Part shown: piece by piece, positions 54,686 to 62,013 of the stretch
How positions within the stretch are numbered: the first letter of the stretch is position 1
How the letters are laid out: each line of letters opens with the position of its first letter
DNA from: Streptomyces sp. WP-1
GTDB lineage: Bacteria > Actinomycetota > Actinomycetes > Streptomycetales > Streptomycetaceae
Length of the DNA: 64,000 nucleotides
Assembly: GCF_030450125.1 (NCBI RefSeq)
Contig: NZ_CP123923.1
Coordinates: 2,852,001-2,916,000 of the forward strand
Reading direction: 5' to 3'
The notes under the pieces: model-generated
Databases searched by the model: none
What the model saw: the letters and a program-made list of their open reading frames with translations, nothing else
Told to the model about the DNA's origin: nothing
Position numbers and translations under genes: made by a program

Positions 54686-54900
54686 GATTAATCCTGTGGC
54701 GATGCGTCCTGGACCCGGCCACAAGTCTTCTGGCCCGCCGCATCCGCGCCCAGTCCCACGGCCGTTTGTCGTACGACGCTGCCTGGCGGCTCGCCCGTGT
54801 TATCCGTTCCCCCGACGAGATGGTCTACCGACTCCACGGCCACAGACTTGAAGCAGAGCCGTGGGCGAGCCCGGACGGGTTACCAGCCGATGGACCCTAA
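54682..54900 (+). CDS. Small unknown protein, last gene of the four-gene operon
   Basis: 72 residues, ATG overlapping the previous stop (ATGA). Basic N-terminal half (LARRIRAQSHGRLSYDAAWRLARVIRSP), short acidic end. No family recognised. Coupling by overlap and the terminator directly behind it argue that it is real and belongs to the operon; it might be a regulator or immunity-type protein, which is speculation. Confidence 0.55.
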   Translation: MRLILWRCVLDPATSLLARRIRAQSHGRLSYDAAWRLARVIRSPDEMVYRLHGHRLEAEPWASPDGLPADGP

Positions 54901-54909
54901 CAGCTTCGA

Positions 54910-54940
54910 TGCCATGCGCCATCCGGCTCGGCGCATGGCA
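54910..54940 (+). terminator. Terminator of the four-gene operon
   Basis: Perfect 11-bp arms TGCCATGCGCC (54910-54920) and GGCGCATGGCA (54930-54940), 9-nt loop, 10 bp after the last stop. Confidence 0.75.
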
Positions 54941-55145
54941 CCCCCTTGCTGCAGGCCGGCCAACTCCTCAGGCCGTGACAACCAGGACGCCACGGCGGTG
55001 CGGCAGCGTCGCTCGCCTTCCTTCAACCTGATCGGCTACACCATCACACCGAGGGTCCCTCCCAGGTTGCAGCAGGGCAGTCCGCACACAGTCCGCAGAA
55101 CACCCGATCGCGACCGTCGCACCCCATCGCCACCAATCACCAAAA

Positions 55146-55196
55146 GGCCAGGTCAGCGACGTGCAGCGAGCATCGCTGCAGGTCACCGACCTGGCC
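55146..55196. repeat. Nested inverted repeat next to the right att copy
   Basis: Outer arms GGCCAGGTC (55146-55154) and GACCTGGCC (55188-55196); inner arms TGCAGCGA (55162-55169) and TCGCTGCA (55173-55180). It lies 8 bp from the att copy. It could be recombinase/excisionase arm sites or a terminator. Confidence 0.5.
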
Positions 55197-55204
55197 GATT
55201 ACTA

Positions 55205-55223
55205 GGAGACCAAGAAGGCCTGA
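55205..55223. repeat. Right attachment-site copy (displaced original sodN 3' end)
   Basis: GGAGACCAAGAAGGCCTGA. It encodes E-T-K-K-A-stop with GC-rich wobble bases typical of backbone genes. It matches 17/19 with the end of sodN at 42290-42308. Confidence 0.7.
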
Positions 55224-55241
55224 CCCTTCCTCTCCCGCGGC

Positions 55242-55278
55242 AAGGGGGCCCCGTCGGCGTGTCCGGCGGGGTCCCCTT
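55242..55278 (+). terminator. Probable original sodN terminator
   Basis: AAGGGGGCCCCGTCGG pairs with CCGGCGGGGTCCCCTT over a 5-nt loop; the two non-Watson-Crick positions are G-U pairs in RNA. It lies 19 bp after the duplicated sodN stop codon, the position expected of that gene's own terminator. Confidence 0.65.
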
Positions 55279-55352
55279 GTGTGTGCGTGGGCCGCCCGGC
55301 ATCCTGTTCCGCCCCGGATCGACGCACCAGCCGCCAGGAGCGTGCCCGCCCC

Positions 55353-55712
55353 ATGACCGACGCCCCCGCCCGCGTCCGCGAGCTCAGTCTCTACCGCCGG
55401 TACTTCGATCTCGTCGCGGCGGGCGCCAAGGCCGTCGAGGTGCGGGTGAAGTATCCGCACCTCGCCGACCTCGCGCCGGGCGACACCATCCGCTTCCGCG
55501 TCAAGGGCACCGACGAGACCTGCGACGTGCGGGTCGATCGGGTCACCGCGTACCCGGACTTCGAGTCCCTTCTCGACGGCGAGGGCTCAGCGCACGTCAA
55601 CCCCACCGCCACCCGCTCCCAGCAGCTCGCCGACATCCGGGCCATCTACCCACCCGAGAAGGAAGCGCTCGGCGCACTCGCCATCGGGATCGAGCGGGTC
55701 GCTGATCAGTAG
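55353..55712 (+). CDS. ASCH-domain protein
   Basis: 119 residues; CAGGAG precedes the ATG. ELSLYRRYFDLVAAGAKAVEVRVKYPHLADLAPGDTIRF is the ASCH/YqfB beta-barrel signature (the G-K-x-x-E-x-R element). ASCH domains are related to PUA and are thought to bind RNA or modified nucleosides. First backbone gene right of the element. Confidence 0.88.
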   Translation: MTDAPARVRELSLYRRYFDLVAAGAKAVEVRVKYPHLADLAPGDTIRFRVKGTDETCDVRVDRVTAYPDFESLLDGEGSAHVNPTATRSQQLADIRAIYPPEKEALGALAIGIERVADQ

Positions 55713-55782
55713 GGCGGGACTGCTCGACGAGGTGAGTCCGCCGCGACTCGGCCACGGCGGAAGGCCGGGGCCAACGTGGAGC

Positions 55783-58050
55783 CTACGACGGTTGGTTGGC
55801 GGGGAGCGGGAGCGGTGGGGGTGCCGGGAGCATGGCCAGTTCGGTCAGCAACTGGCGGAGGTGGACCAGGGGTTGTGTGAGCGGGGGGCGGTGGGTCAGG
55901 AGGGTGGTGGCCGCCGTGGTCAGGGCCTGGGTGACCTCGGGGGCGGGGTGGTCTGGGCGGGGGGCGGTGTCGGCGAGGGCGGTGGCGGCACGCGACAACG
56001 CGGCGCAGGCGGAGCCCAGTTCGGGTGGGACCGGGGAGCCGCTGCGGAGCAGGGCGCGGGCCTGGCGGGTGGTGGCGGCGTAGAGGGTCAGGCGGTGGCG
56101 GACCAGGCGGGAGTCGACGCCCCAGGTCAAGGGACGGGCGACCAGCGTCAGTTGCTGGAGGCGGTGGTCCAGCGAGCGGGCCAGCGCGTCGAGTTCGGCG
56201 CCGTCCGGACGGGTTGACGCCGCGCGGTCCAGCAGGTCCGACAGCGCCCTGAAGTAGGCCCGGCGGGCCGACTCCACCGTGTCGCGGGTGCTGGTGGGAA
56301 GCACGAAGTAGGCCACCGCGATACCGATCGCCGCACCGAGGGCCGTTTCCTCCAGGCGGAGCAGCAGCAGCCCGGCGGAGAACTCGTGCAGGACGCTGTA
56401 GAGCTGTGACACCATGATGGTGACGAAGAAGATCATGCAGGCGTAGCTGACGTTCACCAGGTAGAAGCCCAGGGACATGCTGGTCACGATCACCACCAGC
56501 ACCCACCCGGTGTGCCCGGCGGTCAGATGCGCGAGGCCGACGCCCGCGCCGAGTCCGACGAGGGTGCCGACCACCCGGTTGACCGCCTTGATGGAGGTCT
56601 CGGAGCGGGTCGCGGTGCCGGCGAAGGCGATGAACGCGGCCAGCACCGCCCAGTAGTAGCGGGCCTGCGACAGCTCACGGCCCGCCAGGATCGCGAGGGT
56701 GCCGGCGACCGCGACCTGGATCGCCTGCCGGGTGGTCAGCGTCAGCCGGCTCAGCGGGTTCCAGTGGCTGCCGCGCGCCGCGACGTCCGAGGCCACGGCC
56801 GCGGAACCGGGCAGATTGCCCTGGGCCAGGGTGACGACGGGGTCGTACGCCTCGTCGGTGATGTCCTCGTACGGCGGCGGGGCGGTGGTGGTGCGCGCCA
56901 GGGTGACGTACTCGACGGCCGCGGCGGCCAGATGGTGCGCGGGCCAGCGGCCGGTGTCCGGTGCCGCCGTATCCGTACGGGCTTCCAGCAGGGGGCGGGC
57001 CGCGTACTCCACCGCGCCGTACTCCCGGCGGCCCAGGTGGCCGGCGATGCGGGCGGCCGCGGGGACCAGGTCGCCGCCGTCCTCGGCCAGCGTCTCGGCC
57101 GCGGCGGCCAGCGCGTCGATCGCCAGATGCGCGTCCAGCAGCCGGCGCCGCAGCGCGGGGCCGGACCAGCCCGCGGGCAGCGCACCGGGCTCCGCCGACC
57201 AGCCCTCGATCATCAACGCGGCTTCGGACAGGCTCAGTTGACGGGCGTGCAGCCGACGCCGCAGCCGGGCGCGGCGGCGCGGATCGGCCGTCAGCAGATC
57301 GGCACTGGCGCGGGCCACCGCACGGGCCCGCGCGCCGAACGCCTCGCGCACCCGGCGCAGGGTGCGGCGCGGGTTGGTGCGCAGCACGGTCAGCGACAGC
57401 AGCAGCACCCAGCCCGTCGCGACCCCGACCGCCGACAGCAGGGCGGGCAGCATGGACAGCTTCGCGCCGAGGAACGCGGCGAAGAAGTAGCCCATCCAGA
57501 TCATGAAGCCGTAGAAGAAGAACGCCATGCCGAAGCGGCGCACGAAGACCGCCACGAACATCACGGCGACGAAGACGCACAGCATCAGATCCGTACGGCC
57601 GGCCACCGCGACGCCCGCGAGCATCCCGACGCCGATGGCCGGCGGGAAGAAGACGGCGGTGCGCACCTTCGGCCGGACGCCGGTGCCGGACAGGGCCATC
57701 GAGCCCATCATCGCCATGACGGTGCCGAGCAGCATCGCGATCAGGGTGCCCTGGGGGCCCGCGTGGGTCGCGGTGGCGTACAGGTACTCGATGCCCAGGG
57801 TGCTGGCCATCGCCAGCGCCGCCGACAGGGCCGTCCGCAGCCGGTTGAGACCCGGGTCGGAGCCGACGACCCTGTCCCGTATCCCGCGCAGGTCCCCCCT
57901 ACCGCGCGGGTCCCATATTCGGCGCGGGCCCCCCGATCCGCGCGGGTCCGGCATCCCGCGCGGGCCCCGTGTCCCGCGCGGCGCGGCCACTCCTCGGTCC
58001 ACCCGTGTCCACTCCCCCCAGCGATCCGGAACCGTCAGGTCCGGATCCAT
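55783..58050 (-). CDS. FUSC-family inner membrane transporter
   Basis: 755 residues. Two blocks of hydrophobic helices (about 70-230 and 455-585) flank a cytoplasmic helical domain, the twofold layout of FUSC/YccS/aromatic-acid exporter proteins. The N-terminal 60 residues are a positively charged run of P-R-G repeats encoded by repeated CCGCGCGGG motifs. It probably exports aromatic or other organic anions. Divergent from a MarR regulator, with several palindromes between, so it is probably repressed by it. Confidence 0.85.
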   Translation of the reverse strand: MDPDLTVPDRWGEWTRVDRGVAAPRGTRGPRGMPDPRGSGGPRRIWDPRGRGDLRGIRDRVVGSDPGLNRLRTALSAALAMASTLGIEYLYATATHAGPQGTLIAMLLGTVMAMMGSMALSGTGVRPKVRTAVFFPPAIGVGMLAGVAVAGRTDLMLCVFVAVMFVAVFVRRFGMAFFFYGFMIWMGYFFAAFLGAKLSMLPALLSAVGVATGWVLLLSLTVLRTNPRRTLRRVREAFGARARAVARASADLLTADPRRRARLRRRLHARQLSLSEAALMIEGWSAEPGALPAGWSGPALRRRLLDAHLAIDALAAAAETLAEDGGDLVPAAARIAGHLGRREYGAVEYAARPLLEARTDTAAPDTGRWPAHHLAAAAVEYVTLARTTTAPPPYEDITDEAYDPVVTLAQGNLPGSAAVASDVAARGSHWNPLSRLTLTTRQAIQVAVAGTLAILAGRELSQARYYWAVLAAFIAFAGTATRSETSIKAVNRVVGTLVGLGAGVGLAHLTAGHTGWVLVVIVTSMSLGFYLVNVSYACMIFFVTIMVSQLYSVLHEFSAGLLLLRLEETALGAAIGIAVAYFVLPTSTRDTVESARRAYFRALSDLLDRAASTRPDGAELDALARSLDHRLQQLTLVARPLTWGVDSRLVRHRLTLYAATTRQARALLRSGSPVPPELGSACAALSRAATALADTAPRPDHPAPEVTQALTTAATTLLTHRPPLTQPLVHLRQLLTELAMLPAPPPLPLPANQPS

Positions 58051-58063
58051 GCAATCCCGGTAC

Positions 58064-58117
58064 GATACCGGTAACTATCGGTATCATACCGATAACCGCT
58101 GATGCGATACTGGTATC
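58064..58117. promoter_or_regulatory. Cluster of MarR-type operators between the FUSC and marR genes
   Basis: Perfect 19-bp palindrome TATCGGTATCATACCGATA (58076-58094). It overlaps GATACCG-N8-CGGTATC (58064-58085) and is followed by GATACTGGTATC (58106-58117). All share the GGTATC/GATACC half-site. Confidence 0.7.
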
Positions 58118-58143
58118 AGTCGACGGTGAGACGGCGGTACGGG

Positions 58144-58719
58144 ATGAGTGGAGCGGACCCGGCGCTCGATGTGATCGAGCGCCAGACGGCCGTGCTGATG
58201 CGCAACTTCGAGCTGCTGCACCGGCGTACCGATGTCCACGACCGCCTCGACCGGGCGCAGTATCTGCTGCTGCGCACCCTCAGCGACGGCGGCCCGATGA
58301 CCATCACCACCCTCGCCTGCACCCTCGGCCTCGACCCCTCCACCGCGGGCCGGCAGGTCGCCGCGCTCACCGGCGCCGGCCTGGTGGAACGCGCCGCCGA
58401 CCCCGCCGACCGGCGCCGCTGGGTGATCACGCCCACCGCGGAGGGGCTGCGCGAGATGCGCGTCGTACGGGACCGGCGCACCGAGAGCCACGCCGACCTG
58501 CTGGGCGACTGGGACCCGGAGGACCTGCGCACGCTGGGCACGATGCTGGACCGGTACAACCGGGCGGTCGCCGCGCGCTACCTCCTCACGCCGCCCACCG
58601 ATACGCCCGCCGAGACGCCCACGGAAGCACCTGCGGGGGCACCCACAGGGACGGCGGCCCGCACGGAGACGACGGCTCCCGCCGAGACCCCGGCCACCGC
58701 CGCCGCCCCCTCCCGCTGA
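58144..58719 (+). CDS. MarR-family regulator (of the FUSC transporter)
   Basis: 191 residues from ATG 58144; a longer in-frame start at 58102 would lie inside the operator cluster. Winged helix with TITTLACTLGLDPSTAGRQVAALTGAGLVERAADPADRRRWVITPTAEG. The last 40 residues are a Thr/Pro/Ala-rich tail. The GGTATC palindromes upstream are the likely operator for itself and the divergent transporter, the familiar MarR-exporter arrangement. Confidence 0.88.
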   Translation: MSGADPALDVIERQTAVLMRNFELLHRRTDVHDRLDRAQYLLLRTLSDGGPMTITTLACTLGLDPSTAGRQVAALTGAGLVERAADPADRRRWVITPTAEGLREMRVVRDRRTESHADLLGDWDPEDLRTLGTMLDRYNRAVAARYLLTPPTDTPAETPTEAPAGAPTGTAARTETTAPAETPATAAAPSR

Positions 58720-58775
58720 CCCGAACCCCTCAGGGCCGCAGCACCGCCACGATCACGGTCACGGGACCGCCACCA

Positions 58776-59249
58776 TCACGGCCGCAGCACCGCCACGATC
58801 CGGTTGATCACCGCCGCCGCCGTGTCCAAGTCCTCCGGCGAGAACTCCCCCAGCGCCTCACCGAGCCACCGCTTCCCCGTGGCCTCGGCGCGCGCGACCG
58901 CCTCCCGCCCCTCCCCGGTGGCCCGCGCCCGGCGCGCCCGCTGGTCCCCGGGCTCCCGGGTGGTGGCGACCAGGCCGCCGTCCTCCAGTCGGCGCACCTC
59001 ACGGGTGACATGCGGGGCGTTCACCATCAGGGCCTCGGCGAGCTCCCCCATCCGCAGGGGTTCCGGCGAGGCCGCCAGCACCCGCAGCACCGCGAGGGAC
59101 GCCCGGTCCACCGAGACCCCGGCCTCCCGGCGCAGCCTGCTGTGCGCGCGGTTGCCGGTCATGGTGTACGCGAGTGCCGAGAGCGCGGTGTAGAGGCCGT
59201 CCAGGGCCGCCCGCCCCTCGGGCTCCATGGGGTCCACCCGTCGGTCCAT
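58776..59249 (-). CDS. MarR-family regulator (of the P450)
   Basis: 157 residues from ATG 59249 (an ATG at 59228 is possible). MGELAEALMVNAPHVTREVRRLEDGGLVATTREPGDQRARRARATGEG is the recognition helix and wing. Divergent from the cytochrome P450, with an AT-rich operator between. Direct short repeats (CACGATC/CACCATCAC-type) occur in the trailer at about 58740-58800. Confidence 0.87.
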   Translation of the reverse strand: MDRRVDPMEPEGRAALDGLYTALSALAYTMTGNRAHSRLRREAGVSVDRASLAVLRVLAASPEPLRMGELAEALMVNAPHVTREVRRLEDGGLVATTREPGDQRARRARATGEGREAVARAEATGKRWLGEALGEFSPEDLDTAAAVINRIVAVLRP

Positions 59250-59353
59250 CCACCGATCATGTCGTACGGCCCGCACCCCCGTCGCCTCTGGCCGAAACTT
59301 GCCCCCTACACCTATTCCGCCTCCCCCACCCACGGGAGTAACCTGAAAGCAAC

Positions 59354-59374
59354 TTACTTACTTTTGTTAAGTAA
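59354..59374. promoter_or_regulatory. Operator of the MarR-P450 pair
   Basis: TTACTTA-N7-TAAGTAA (59354-59374), unusually AT-rich for this genome, 18 bp before the P450 start and just behind its ribosome site. Confidence 0.65.
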
Positions 59375-59392
59375 CCGAGGAGGTCCACGACG

Positions 59393-60655
59393 ATGCCCGA
59401 GACCCCCACCGCGCCGCCGGTCCCCACCCCGGCCTCGGCCTCCACCCCGTCCCCGGCCGCACCCCCCGCCTACGCCACCCACCGCGCCCCCGGCTGCCCC
59501 TTCGACCCCCCGCCCGAGCGCCACCGGCTGCTCGCCGAGGGCCCGCTGGCCCGTATCTCCCTGTGGGACGGCAACACCGCCTGGCTGGTGACCCGGCACG
59601 CCGACCAGGTAGCGCTGCTGCGGGACGAGCGGATCAGCGCCGACAACCGGCTGCCGAACTTCCCGAGCGTGAGCGCGGGGAGCCAGGCCACCCGTGCCCA
59701 CAACCGCACGTTCATCTCCATGGACGAGCCGGAGTACAACGAGCAGCGGCGGCGTTTCACCGCCGACTTCACCGTCAAGCGGATCAACGAGCTGCGGCCC
59801 CGGATCGAGGCGATCGTCACCGAGCTGCTGGACGCGATGGAGCAGGCCGGGCCCCCGGCCGACCTGGTGCGGGCGTTCGCGCTGCCGCTGCCGTCGCTGG
59901 TGATCTGCGAACTGCTCGGTGTCCCCTACGCCGACCACGGCTTCTTCCAGCGGGTCAGCGCGGTGATGATCGACACCCGCAGCACCCCCGAGGCCGCGCT
60001 CGCCGCCTCCCAGGAACTGGTGGACTACCTCGGCGATCTGGTGGCCGCCAAGGAGAAGGACCCGGGCGACGATCTGCTCAGCCGGATGGCCGTCGAGTAC
60101 CTGCGCACCGGGATCAGCACCCGCGACGAATGCGCCAAGCAGGCCCGGCTGCTGCTGGTGGCCGGGCACGAGACGACGGCCAACATGATCGCGCTCGGCG
60201 TCTGCGCGCTGCTCCAGCACCCCGGGCAGCTCGCGGCCGTGCGCGACGGCGAGCCGCGCCGGGTGGTGAACGCCGTCGAGGAGCTGCTGCGGTACCTGAC
60301 CATCGTGCATCTGGGGCGGCGCCGGGTCGCGGTCGCGGACGTGGAGGTCGGCGGGCAGGTGATCCGCGCGGGCGAGGGCGTCGTCTTCGCCACCGATCTC
60401 GCCAACCGCGACCCCGAGGTCTTCGAGGACCCCGACCGGCTGGACATCGACCGGGCCGCGCGCCGGCACATCGCCTTCGGCACCGGCCCCCACCAGTGCC
60501 TCGGCCAGAACCTCGCCCGGATGGAACTCCAGGTCGCCTATCCCGCGCTGCTGCGCCGGTTCCCCGGACTGCGCCTGGAGCGACCGCTGGCACAGATCCC
60601 GTTCCGGGAGGACATGGCCGTCTACGGGGTGTACGAGCTGCCCGTGGCCTGGTGA
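59393..60655 (+). CDS. Cytochrome P450
   Basis: 420 residues, GAGGAGGT ribosome site. The heme loop FGTGPHQCLGQNLAR has the thiolate Cys369; I-helix A257-GHETT262; ExxR at Glu297-Arg300. Soluble bacterial class I enzyme, sequence style of the CYP105 group (FGxGxHQCLGQNLAR). An N-terminal Pro/Ala/Ser/Thr-rich extension of about 25 residues is unusual. No ferredoxin gene follows directly. Probably a xenobiotic-inducible hydroxylase controlled by the divergent MarR protein. Confidence 0.93.
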   Translation: MPETPTAPPVPTPASASTPSPAAPPAYATHRAPGCPFDPPPERHRLLAEGPLARISLWDGNTAWLVTRHADQVALLRDERISADNRLPNFPSVSAGSQATRAHNRTFISMDEPEYNEQRRRFTADFTVKRINELRPRIEAIVTELLDAMEQAGPPADLVRAFALPLPSLVICELLGVPYADHGFFQRVSAVMIDTRSTPEAALAASQELVDYLGDLVAAKEKDPGDDLLSRMAVEYLRTGISTRDECAKQARLLLVAGHETTANMIALGVCALLQHPGQLAAVRDGEPRRVVNAVEELLRYLTIVHLGRRRVAVADVEVGGQVIRAGEGVVFATDLANRDPEVFEDPDRLDIDRAARRHIAFGTGPHQCLGQNLARMELQVAYPALLRRFPGLRLERPLAQIPFREDMAVYGVYELPVAW

Positions 60656-60705
60656 CCTGACCGGGCACCCCGACGACCGACGGGGACGGACGGACCCCGG
60701 ACCAA

Positions 60706-60745
60706 GAATTCATCAAGCAACTTGGCAAAGTTGCTTGATGAATTC
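60706..60745. promoter_or_regulatory. Perfect 40-bp palindromic operator overlapping a promoter
   Basis: Arm GAATTCATCAAGCAACTT (60706-60723), 4-bp spacer GGCA, exact complementary arm (60728-60745). TTGGCA (60722-60727) and TACGGT (60746-60751), 18 bp apart, could be the promoter of the following marR gene. Confidence 0.75.
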
Positions 60746-60757
60746 TACGGTGAGGGC

Positions 60758-61255
60758 GTGACCCCCGGCTCCGCTCCCGCTCCCCCGCCCGCTTCCACGC
60801 CCCCGCCCTCCCCCTCCGACACCGCGCAGCGCCTCAACCAGGCGATGAAGCGCCTGCGGGCGCGGCTGCGCGCGGAGTCGGGGCAGCACGCGACCGGGCT
60901 GACCGCCACCCAGCTCGCCGTCCTGGCCGAGGTGGTGCGCGAGGGCCCGGTCACCGCGGCGCGGCTCGCCGCGCTGGAGCACGTCACGCCCCAGGCCATC
61001 GCCCAGAGCCTCACGGTGCTGAAGGCCGCCGGGCTGGTGCACGGCGCGCCCGACCCGCGGGACGGCCGCCGCAAGCTGATCAGCGCCGACCCCTCGGCCG
61101 GCGCGCTGATCGAGCGGCTGCTCGCGGGGCGCGCCTCGTTCCTGGCCCGCGCGATCACGCAGGTCGTGAAGCCGGAGGAGCGCGACGCCCTGGAGAAGGC
61201 CGTCGAGTTGCTGGAGCGTCTTGCCGGGGCCGGGAGCCACCCGCACATCCCCTGA
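60758..61255 (+). CDS. MarR-family regulator (autoregulated)
   Basis: 165 residues from GTG 60758, 6 nt after a TACGGT box, so probably leaderless; an upstream ATG at 60722 lies inside the operator and is less likely. Winged helix with AARLAALEHVTPQAIAQSLTVLKAAGLVHGAPDPRDGRRKLISADP. A Pro/Ser-rich start is followed by the dimerisation helices. Likely represses itself and the isochorismatase-like gene 22 bp downstream. Confidence 0.87.
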   Translation: MTPGSAPAPPPASTPPPSPSDTAQRLNQAMKRLRARLRAESGQHATGLTATQLAVLAEVVREGPVTAARLAALEHVTPQAIAQSLTVLKAAGLVHGAPDPRDGRRKLISADPSAGALIERLLAGRASFLARAITQVVKPEERDALEKAVELLERLAGAGSHPHIP

Positions 61256-61277
61256 GATCCGCGAGGAGAACCACCGA

Positions 61278-61877
61278 ATGACCAGCTCCGCCGCCCTGCC
61301 CGCCCTCGACCCCGCGCGCACCGCCCTGCTGGCGATGGACCTCCAGGGCGGGATCCTGCCGCTCGTCCCGGAGCCGGACGCCCTGGTCGAGCGGGTCAAG
61401 GGCGCCATCGCCGACGTCCGCGCCGCCGGTGGCACCATCGGCTACGTCCGGGTCGCCTTCACCGAGGACGACTGGGCCGCGATCCCCGAGACCAACAAGT
61501 CCTTCAGCCCGCTCGCCGCGGCCAAGCGCAACCACCACGAGGACCCGGACACCCAGGTCGACGCGCGGATCGCGCCCGAGGACGGCGACATCGTCGTACG
61601 CAAGGTCCGGATCGGCGCCGCCTCCACGACCGACCTGTACGAGCGGCTGCGCGAGCGCGGCATCGACACGCTGGTCCTCTCCGGCATCAGCACCAGCGGT
61701 GTCGTGCTGTCCACGCTGATCGACGCCGCCGACCGCGACTACCGGGTCATCGTGCTGTCCGACGGTGTCGCCGACCGGGACCAGGAGGTCCACCGGGTGC
61801 TGCTGGAGAAGGTGTTCCCGATGCGGTCGTACGTCATCGACATCGCGCGGCTGCGCGAACTGCTGCGCGCCGCCTGA
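61278..61877 (+). CDS. Isochorismatase-like hydrolase lacking the usual cysteine
   Basis: 199 residues; GAGGAGAA ribosome site. ALLAMDLQGGILPLV carries the first catalytic Asp, and VVRKVRIGA the Lys region. The nucleophile loop reads LSGISTSGVVLSTLIDAA, where family enzymes have Cys in the SGVV position (T-x-x-CV). The absence of Cys is shared by a known Streptomyces subgroup and suggests altered or no hydrolase activity. Cotranscribed with the MarR gene upstream. Confidence 0.85.
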   Translation: MTSSAALPALDPARTALLAMDLQGGILPLVPEPDALVERVKGAIADVRAAGGTIGYVRVAFTEDDWAAIPETNKSFSPLAAAKRNHHEDPDTQVDARIAPEDGDIVVRKVRIGAASTTDLYERLRERGIDTLVLSGISTSGVVLSTLIDAADRDYRVIVLSDGVADRDQEVHRVLLEKVFPMRSYVIDIARLRELLRAA

Positions 61878-61917
61878 CCGTTCACACCCCGGCCCCGGCC
61901 CGCGCTCAAGGGGGCGC

Positions 61918-61989
61918 TCAGGCGGCCCACTTCATGACGAAGTCCGCACCGACGTCCCGCATCTGCTCCAGGCCGTACGACCCTTCGTG
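61918..61989 (-). pseudogene. Possible C-terminal remnant of a lost gene
   Basis: The minus strand reads HEGSYGLEQMRDVGADFVMKWAA then stop. It looks like the end of a hydrolase of the isochorismatase/DJ-1 type, with nothing gene-like upstream. Low certainty. Confidence 0.25.
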
Positions 61990-62013
61990 CGGGACCGGCG
62001 GAGCGGCGCGGGG

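Larger units (their letters stand above)
42290..55223. mobile_element. Decayed integrative element inserted in the sodN 3' end (about 12.9 kb)
   Basis: Bounded by the duplicated end of sodN. At the left end lie an integrase remnant and a mobilisation-like remnant. The cargo is a kinase/glycosyltransferase operon, an XRE-deformylase-NUDIX operon and a four-gene operon of unknown function. At the right end come a complex inverted repeat and the second att copy, then a terminator that suits sodN. Codon use in 50.4-54.9 kb is visibly less GC-biased at third positions than the backbone. The integrase lacks its N-terminal half, so the element is probably fixed unless another recombinase acts on it. 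Confidence 0.7.
54941..55352. other. Gene-free right end of the element and sodN trailer
   Basis: No supported gene. It holds, in order, about 200 bp of unassigned sequence, the complex inverted repeat (55146-55196), the right att copy (55205-55223), the probable original sodN terminator (55242-55278) and the promoter/leader of the ASCH gene. Confidence 0.5.
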
